A stretch of 33,206 nucleotides of DNA, taken from a virus. Position numbers and translations under genes: made by a program. The notes under the pieces were generated by a model. The model was not told the DNA's origin. It searched no databases and worked only from the letters and a program-made list of their open reading frames with translations. Position 1 is the first letter of the stretch. Every line of letters starts with the position of its first letter. This document shows, in pieces, positions 28,720 through 33,206 of the stretch. The stretch is taken from the IMG/VR virus record IMGVR_UViG_3300011116_000982, positions 1-33,206 of that record, one strand, 5' to 3'.

Positions 28720-29946
28720 TTAAACGCTGTATGAGAAGCTGAACACAATCGTCGTGCCTGCCTGAATGTTGGCGGCTGCGTCGTCGTTTCGTGTGTTTGG
28801 CGAGTAGCGGTCAAAATAAACGATCGGCGTTGCCGACGTGTCGCTGGTGCCCACGATGATGTTACCGGAGGGCACGCCCGTCGTGTCATTTGTGCGCGTC
28901 TCGCACACGAAGAACGTGAACGGCTGCGGGCACCCAGTAAGCGTGCACGAGAGACGCCCAAGCGGGGCAGACACCGACGAGACGACGATACGCCCGTGCC
29001 CGATGACTTTGTTGCCCACGCGCGTTACACGCGCCTTGCTGCTCGCAGCGTTGACCGTGATGGTGCCCGACGTTCCGCAGGTGAGCGTGAGCGCGATCTC
29101 GGCGGGCGTACCGGTGCCGATCTCCTGATACGCATCCAGCGTCTGCGTGTCCGCGTTGCCCGGCGTCGCGGGGAGTTTGAGGCCCCATCCGGAGCCGATG
29201 CTGATGTTCAGCAGGCTATTTGCCGCCTCAAAGCGAAGGCGGACGTTCCCCGCGGCGTCGCGGAATGTCACCGTGTCGCCCTGCGTTTCGAAGATGGTGC
29301 CTGCGGTTGTCGGACGACCGACAGCAAAGTTCCCGTTAGAGTCGATGCGGGCGCGTTCGAGGTTGCCGGTGAGGAACACGAACGGGAATGAGCCGCCAGT
29401 GCCGGCGCGATACTCTGACGTAGCATCGTTCCACACCTGGTAGCCGTAGCGCGTGGCCGAGTTGCTGCACACGATGGTCGGATTCGTCGCGCGAACGTCC
29501 AGCGTACCAATAGGGCTCGCCGTGCCGATGCCGACGTTGCCGGATGCGTCGATGCGGGCGCTCTCCAACCACGTCAGCGCGTTTCCAGCCGTTCCGTTTC
29601 CGGCTCGGTTAAAGATAATCGCTCCAGCGTTTGCCCGAATCGAGTTTGACGGCGTGCTAGCCGCAACAGCATATTTCCATCCGCCGCCGGAATGTTTCGC
29701 GTTGGCCGTGATCCAAAGGTCGTTATCAGCGTTAACGAAGCCGCTTCCAAGACCGCCAACCTCTAGAGCTTTGTAGCCTGCAAGGTCTGTGGTCGGAGCG
29801 TTTCCGATGCCGATCGCGTTTGCGGTCGATCCCTGGATAATGATCGAATCCCCCAACGTGCTCGCGCCCGTCCAACGGGGGATCGTGTTCGTGGTGCCGG
29901 TGCCGCCGATATCGGCGCCTGCCTGCTCGTATTGAGGAGCGCCCAT
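28720..29946 (-). CDS. tail fibre / receptor-binding protein, 408 aa
   Basis: The likely host-recognition protein. The N-terminal part (GTGTTNTIPRWTGASTLGDSIIIQG) attaches to the tail. The shaft has the repeated motif ARIDASGNVGIGTASPIGTLDV and ARIDSNGNFAVGRPTT, known from trimeric fibres. The last ~130 residues (TLTCGTSGTITVNAASSKARVTRVGNKVIGHGRIVVSS ... GTTIVFSFSYSV) look like a jelly-roll C1q-type tip domain. Base composition is somewhat less GC-rich than in the capsid genes, as is common for exchanged fibre genes. The ATG at 29946 follows the previous stop by one base. Confidence 0.75.
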   Translation of the reverse strand: MGAPQYEQAGADIGGTGTTNTIPRWTGASTLGDSIIIQGSTANAIGIGNAPTTDLAGYKALEVGGLGSGFVNADNDLWITANAKHSGGGWKYAVAASTPSNSIRANAGAIIFNRAGNGTAGNALTWLESARIDASGNVGIGTASPIGTLDVRATNPTIVCSNSATRYGYQVWNDATSEYRAGTGGSFPFVFLTGNLERARIDSNGNFAVGRPTTAGTIFETQGDTVTFRDAAGNVRLRFEAANSLLNISIGSGWGLKLPATPGNADTQTLDAYQEIGTGTPAEIALTLTCGTSGTITVNAASSKARVTRVGNKVIGHGRIVVSSVSAPLGRLSCTLTGCPQPFTFFVCETRTNDTTGVPSGNIIVGTSDTSATPIVYFDRYSPNTRNDDAAANIQAGTTIVFSFSYSV

Positions 29947-29947
29947 G

Positions 29948-30337
29948 TTAGACTCCGATCACCTTGACGATCGGGGTTCCCGCCGTCGAGAAAAGAAACA
30001 CGTTGTCGAGGCGGTTCACGTCGAGACGCAACGCCGCGCCGGGCTGAATCGGGATCGCTGTCGTCGACGTGTGCGAGGCGCTCGAGCCCACATACGCGAT
30101 GTTCGTTGCGTCCGTGTTGATGAGCGTCGCGCCCTGCGTATAGAAGCGACCTGGGTTGACCGGGCCAGTGTTCAGCACGCGCGAGGCCGTGGGGCTCGGG
30201 CTCTGCGAGACGAGGCCCGCGGTGCCGACCGGAGAGCCGACCGGCTGCGAGCATTCGAGCTGCCGCTGCGTCGTGGAGAGCGTGACCGCGTACACCGTGA
30301 TTTCGGCGTTTGCGCCGGTGCCGATTCGTTGCGTCAT
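29948..30337 (-). CDS. small virion protein before the tail fibre, 129 aa
   Basis: A beta-rich protein. The segment GRFYTQGATLINTDATNIAYVGSSASHTSTTAIPIQPGAALRLDVNRLDNVFLFSTAGTPIVKVIGV is of a type seen in minor tail or baseplate-associated proteins, which carry a small sandwich domain. Placed between the large virion protein and the fibre, it may link the fibre to the tail. The ATG at 30337 overlaps the preceding stop (ATGA). Confidence 0.6.
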   Translation of the reverse strand: MTQRIGTGANAEITVYAVTLSTTQRQLECSQPVGSPVGTAGLVSQSPSPTASRVLNTGPVNPGRFYTQGATLINTDATNIAYVGSSASHTSTTAIPIQPGAALRLDVNRLDNVFLFSTAGTPIVKVIGV

Positions 30338-33206
30338 TGGACCTTGCTTTGCGCGGCGAGTGCCTCGGGACCGGTGCGCAGGTCAGCCGCGAACGACCCC
30401 CGCACCCTGCCCGGCGTAGCACGAGGAGCCCCGGAGGGGGCAGGCTGCGCCGGCGTAAAACTGGATTGAAGCGCGCGAATGCTCGCGGGCTGGAGCGTCG
30501 GATCGGTAGCAGCTCCGAAGAGCACGCCGAGGAGCACGCGCTGCGAGTAGCTCACCTCGGAGCGAGACGTGTGCAGCGCCTCGAGCACTTTGGCCTGGAT
30601 TGACGAATAGATCGCAGGGTAGAGCGCGCGGAGCGTCTCCACCTGCTCGCGGCGCACGGTGCCGGCCTCGAGGTCTTTGAGCACCGAAAGCGGCTTTGCG
30701 GCCGTGGTGACGTAGGCGTTCCAGCGTGCGATCTCCGCGTCGGAAAGCTGTCGCTGCACGAGCTGCGGTTGCAGCGTGTTCGATTGGAACACGGGCGGCG
30801 CCTTTGCGTTCAGGAACGCCGCGGCACGCGCGAGCGTGAGCGCCACGTTCTCGGATGGGCGCGTGTTCGTCGTCGACTGCACCGGAGCCGATCCTTGGTA
30901 GGCGAAAGCCTCGATGGCCTGCGGCGTGCCGGCGACTGCGGCCACGGTGGCGATCTGGCGTAGCGCCGTCTCGGCACGTTGCGCGCGGGTCTCCTTCGGC
31001 GCTGCCGTCGCGAGCTCCGTGGCCACCGCTTGCCGCGCCTTGGTCTGCGGCGCGGGCTTGTCGGCCGCTGCGGCGGCGCGGCCTGTCGCCTTGGCGGCTT
31101 CGGCCACGAACTTTCCGGGCCGCCCGCCGCCCCGAACGGACTTGACTGCGGCCTCGGAAATGCGGCGGTCGGCGTCGCCCACGAGGCCCGAAAGCGTGCG
31201 CTCCATGACGGCGCGGCGCTCGAGGTCGAGCATGGTGGTTAGGACGCGACCAACGCCGCCGAGGTTCTCGGCCGCGGCGCGTTGCATCGCGTTCTGTGCG
31301 TCTTCGGCGATGAGTTTGGCGGCGTCGAGCGACGCGGACGCTCTGCGCGCCTCTGCAAGGTCGCGCTGCATGATTTGAAGCGCGCCGATGCTTTCCTCAA
31401 TGCGCTTGACCTGGCGAGCACTCGGCTTGAAGAGGCGAAGCGCCGTCTGTTGGAACTCAAGCTGAGACGAGATCCAATCGCTCATCACCTGAGCCTTGAA
31501 CTCCTGCTCGGGCGCACCAATGCCGCGAATGAACGGGATCGCCTTTGCAGGGTCCACGACTTTGGCGAGCTGGTACGGGTTCAGCTCGACCTTTTCCATC
31601 CCCGTGCGCAAGAGGATGTTTTGAATTTCCGACTGGTGCGGAATTAGGCGCGTCCATGCCTGGTTAATCGTCGCCTGCGTTGCGGCGATCTTCTCGCCGA
31701 AGAGCTGCGGATCGGAGAGTGCACGACGAAGCGCGCTCGGGCCGTCTGACTTCTGAAAGAAGCTATACACTCCACGCTCATCGGCGAGCGCAGATCGCGA
31801 AGGCCCGGAGGCGACGAGCTGATCGAAGTCTCGCTTGGGGATTTCTGCGATCTGGTGAATCTCCGCAAGCGCCCTTGCATCGTCTCCGGCGGTCTCGCGG
31901 ATCTTCGCCGCTGCCTCGCGCATCCTCTTGGCCTGCGCGGTGAACTGCTTCTTGACGCCAGGAACGCCGGAAATCTGTTCTTCGATGATGTTGGCGGTTT
32001 CTTCGAGGCGCACCGGCAACGCCTCGCGCGAGCGCCTCACGTATGAGGCCACCTCGGCCGGCTCCATCTCGCTTGCAATCCGCGTGAAGTTCTGCGGCTT
32101 GCGCGCTCCAGTAACGGCCTCGCTTGCATCCTCAAAGCCGCGCGTAGCCTTCGCGAGGTATCCTTCGCGGAAGTCGCCGAACGAACGCGCGATGCTTTCG
32201 ATCTTGTCTTTTGCCTCTGAGAGTTGCCGACGCGCAAAGGCTGCAAGCTCGGGTTCCTTGCTCTTGAAACGCTCCCCTTCGCGCTTCACAAGGTCGGCTT
32301 GAGCGTCTGCGAATTCAAACGTTTCCCGCCGAATGCGGTTTAGCTCGGCGCGACGCTGGCGCACGAGCTCGGCCTCTGCGCCGTCGAGCGTTCCGGCTTC
32401 CTCGGCTCGGAACGTCGCTTCCTCTGCGAAGTCGACTTCTTGACGTTCGAGAACCGACGCCACTTCGTCCGGCGTGAGGTCGCCCGTTTTGCGCAGCTCG
32501 CCCGCTGCCGCCTTGCGGTTGAATGCCTCGCGCTCGGCTGCCTCGGTCAACGCGGCACGCTCGCCAGCCGCGGCGCTCTTGCCGATGGCTCGGCCGACCT
32601 TCGCGCCGATGTAGCCACCCGCGGCTGCGCCAGGGAGACCACCCGCGGCGAAGCCGAAGCCGGCACCCGCCAGGCCGCCCACGGTGCCAGCTCCGGTGGC
32701 CTCCGCAGCCTTGACCGCTGCGGTGCCGAGGCCCTCGAAGAGCGCGCCGCCTGCGCCGCCGATGAGCGCGCCCGTGAGCACGCGCTCGGCCACGAGCTCG
32801 GCGCTAATGTCTTCGCCAAGCACGGCCTCTTTGGCCACCTGGCCGAGGCCGAGGGCCGCGCCTTCCGTGGCGCCTCGAGCGGCCGCGCCGACAACGGCGC
32901 GCTTGACGCCTTCCTGCGCCACCTTGCTCTCCGCGAGGGCCGCCGCGCGCGTTCCTGCGCCCATGATGCCGCGCGTGAGGGTCGTGGCGCCCTCCGCGAG
33001 TCGAGCCGCACGGCCGGCCGCCACGGCCTCGCCTCCGACCGGCACGAGCGCGGCCGCGCCGAAGCCGATGGCCTGGCCTGCGAGGGCTGCGGCTTGCTGC
33101 TCCTGCTCGCGAACGCGCATACGCTCGAGGGCCTCTTGCTCGCCACGCTCGCCGCCCGTCAGGCGCCCATAAGCACGCTCGAGCGCCTGGCCGATGGGAA
33201 CCGAGG
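30334..33206 (-). CDS. large virion (ejection) protein, C-terminal part of a 1027-aa protein
   Basis: Continues from 1..338 through the circular join. In full-length numbering, residues ~110-145 and ~214-279 are Gly/Ala-rich and hydrophobic (for example VGGLAGAGFGFAAGGLPGAAAGGYIG) and could cross a membrane. The rest is mostly long charged helices. A distinct block, YSFFQKSDGPSALRRALSDPQLFGEKIAATQATINQAWTRLIPHQ, lies in the middle. As the largest of four helical proteins after the nozzle-like gene, it probably travels with the DNA into the cell envelope, like T7 gp16 or P22 gp16 in role. No transglycosylase or other enzyme motif is visible. Confidence 0.65.
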   Translation of the reverse strand, partial: SVPIGQALERAYGRLTGGERGEQEALERMRVREQEQQAAALAGQAIGFGAAALVPVGGEAVAAGRAARLAEGATTLTRGIMGAGTRAAALAESKVAQEGVKRAVVGAAARGATEGAALGLGQVAKEAVLGEDISAELVAERVLTGALIGGAGGALFEGLGTAAVKAAEATGAGTVGGLAGAGFGFAAGGLPGAAAGGYIGAKVGRAIGKSAAAGERAALTEAAEREAFNRKAAAGELRKTGDLTPDEVASVLERQEVDFAEEATFRAEEAGTLDGAEAELVRQRRAELNRIRRETFEFADAQADLVKREGERFKSKEPELAAFARRQLSEAKDKIESIARSFGDFREGYLAKATRGFEDASEAVTGARKPQNFTRIASEMEPAEVASYVRRSREALPVRLEETANIIEEQISGVPGVKKQFTAQAKRMREAAAKIRETAGDDARALAEIHQIAEIPKRDFDQLVASGPSRSALADERGVYSFFQKSDGPSALRRALSDPQLFGEKIAATQATINQAWTRLIPHQSEIQNILLRTGMEKVELNPYQLAKVVDPAKAIPFIRGIGAPEQEFKAQVMSDWISSQLEFQQTALRLFKPSARQVKRIEESIGALQIMQRDLAEARRASASLDAAKLIAEDAQNAMQRAAAENLGGVGRVLTTMLDLERRAVMERTLSGLVGDADRRISEAAVKSVRGGGRPGKFVAEAAKATGRAAAAADKPAPQTKARQAVATELATAAPKETRAQRAETALRQIATVAAVAGTPQAIEAFAYQGSAPVQSTTNTRPSENVALTLARAAAFLNAKAPPVFQSNTLQPQLVQRQLSDAEIARWNAYVTTAAKPLSVLKDLEAGTVRREQVETLRALYPAIYSSIQAKVLEALHTSRSEVSYSQRVLLGVLFGAATDPTLQPASIRALQSSFTPAQPAPSGAPRATPGRVRGSFAADLRTGPEALAAQSKVQ
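33080..33206. repeat. direct terminal repeat, right copy (circular overlap)
   Basis: This is the second copy of the 127-base sequence at 1..127, without mismatch. It lies inside the coding frame of the large virion protein that crosses the contig ends, so any annotation of the linear sequence cuts that gene. Confidence 0.95.

Overview
The window looks like the complete genome of a tailed double-stranded DNA phage, most likely a short-tailed podovirus. The first 127 bases are identical to the last 127 (1..127 = 33080..33206), so the molecule closes into a circle of 33,079 bp. Closing it repairs a gene that the linear ends cut: a 1027-residue virion protein reads without interruption from 338 down through 1, then from 33079 down to 30334. 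Exactly 127 bases is a common assembler k-mer size, so the repeat is more likely an overlap of a circular or permuted assembly than a packaged terminal repeat. The sequence is GC-rich. A near-perfect sigma-70 promoter, Shine-Dalgarno sites and a lipobox lipoprotein suggest a GC-rich Gram-negative host; the host itself cannot be named.

I read about fifty genes, all on the minus strand and packed very tightly. More than twenty junctions are 4-base ATGA/GTGA stop-start overlaps, so translational coupling is likely throughout. I found no convincing plus-strand gene, no tRNA, no CRISPR array and no insertion sequence.

Early half, read leftward from a TTGACA-17-TATAGT promoter (25045..25073): two small proteins, an ERF-type annealing protein with a Cys-containing PD-(D/E)XK nuclease, two conserved small phage proteins, a 60-residue HTH regulator, a run of small unknown and zinc-binding proteins, a replication initiator, a DnaB-like helicase, a RusA-type Holliday-junction resolvase and a last zinc ribbon. 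The unit ends at a long hairpin (16654..16715). Two related 20-bp dyads, one over the -35 of the early promoter and one just before the HTH gene, make a simple feedback circuit. The initiator gene carries 9-mer repeats beside a pyrimidine tract and is the best origin candidate.

Late half, from a candidate promoter near 16627..16654 leftward through the contig join and round to 25123: a PLD-like protein, small terminase, a GNAT-like protein, large terminase, portal, scaffold, major capsid, a possible decoration protein, head-tail adaptor, a large putative tail nozzle, four Ala/Gln-rich coiled-coil proteins likely to be ejection proteins, a tail fibre with its accessory proteins, a group of membrane and lipoprotein genes, and a glucosaminidase endolysin with an unusual hydrophobic C-terminal tail.

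No integrase, partition gene, DNA polymerase or RNA polymerase was recognised. The phage probably depends on host polymerases. It is lytic, or temperate by a route not visible here. The most interesting points are the paired operators, the repeats inside the initiator gene, the three-frame overlap at the start of the large terminase, and the endolysin tail.
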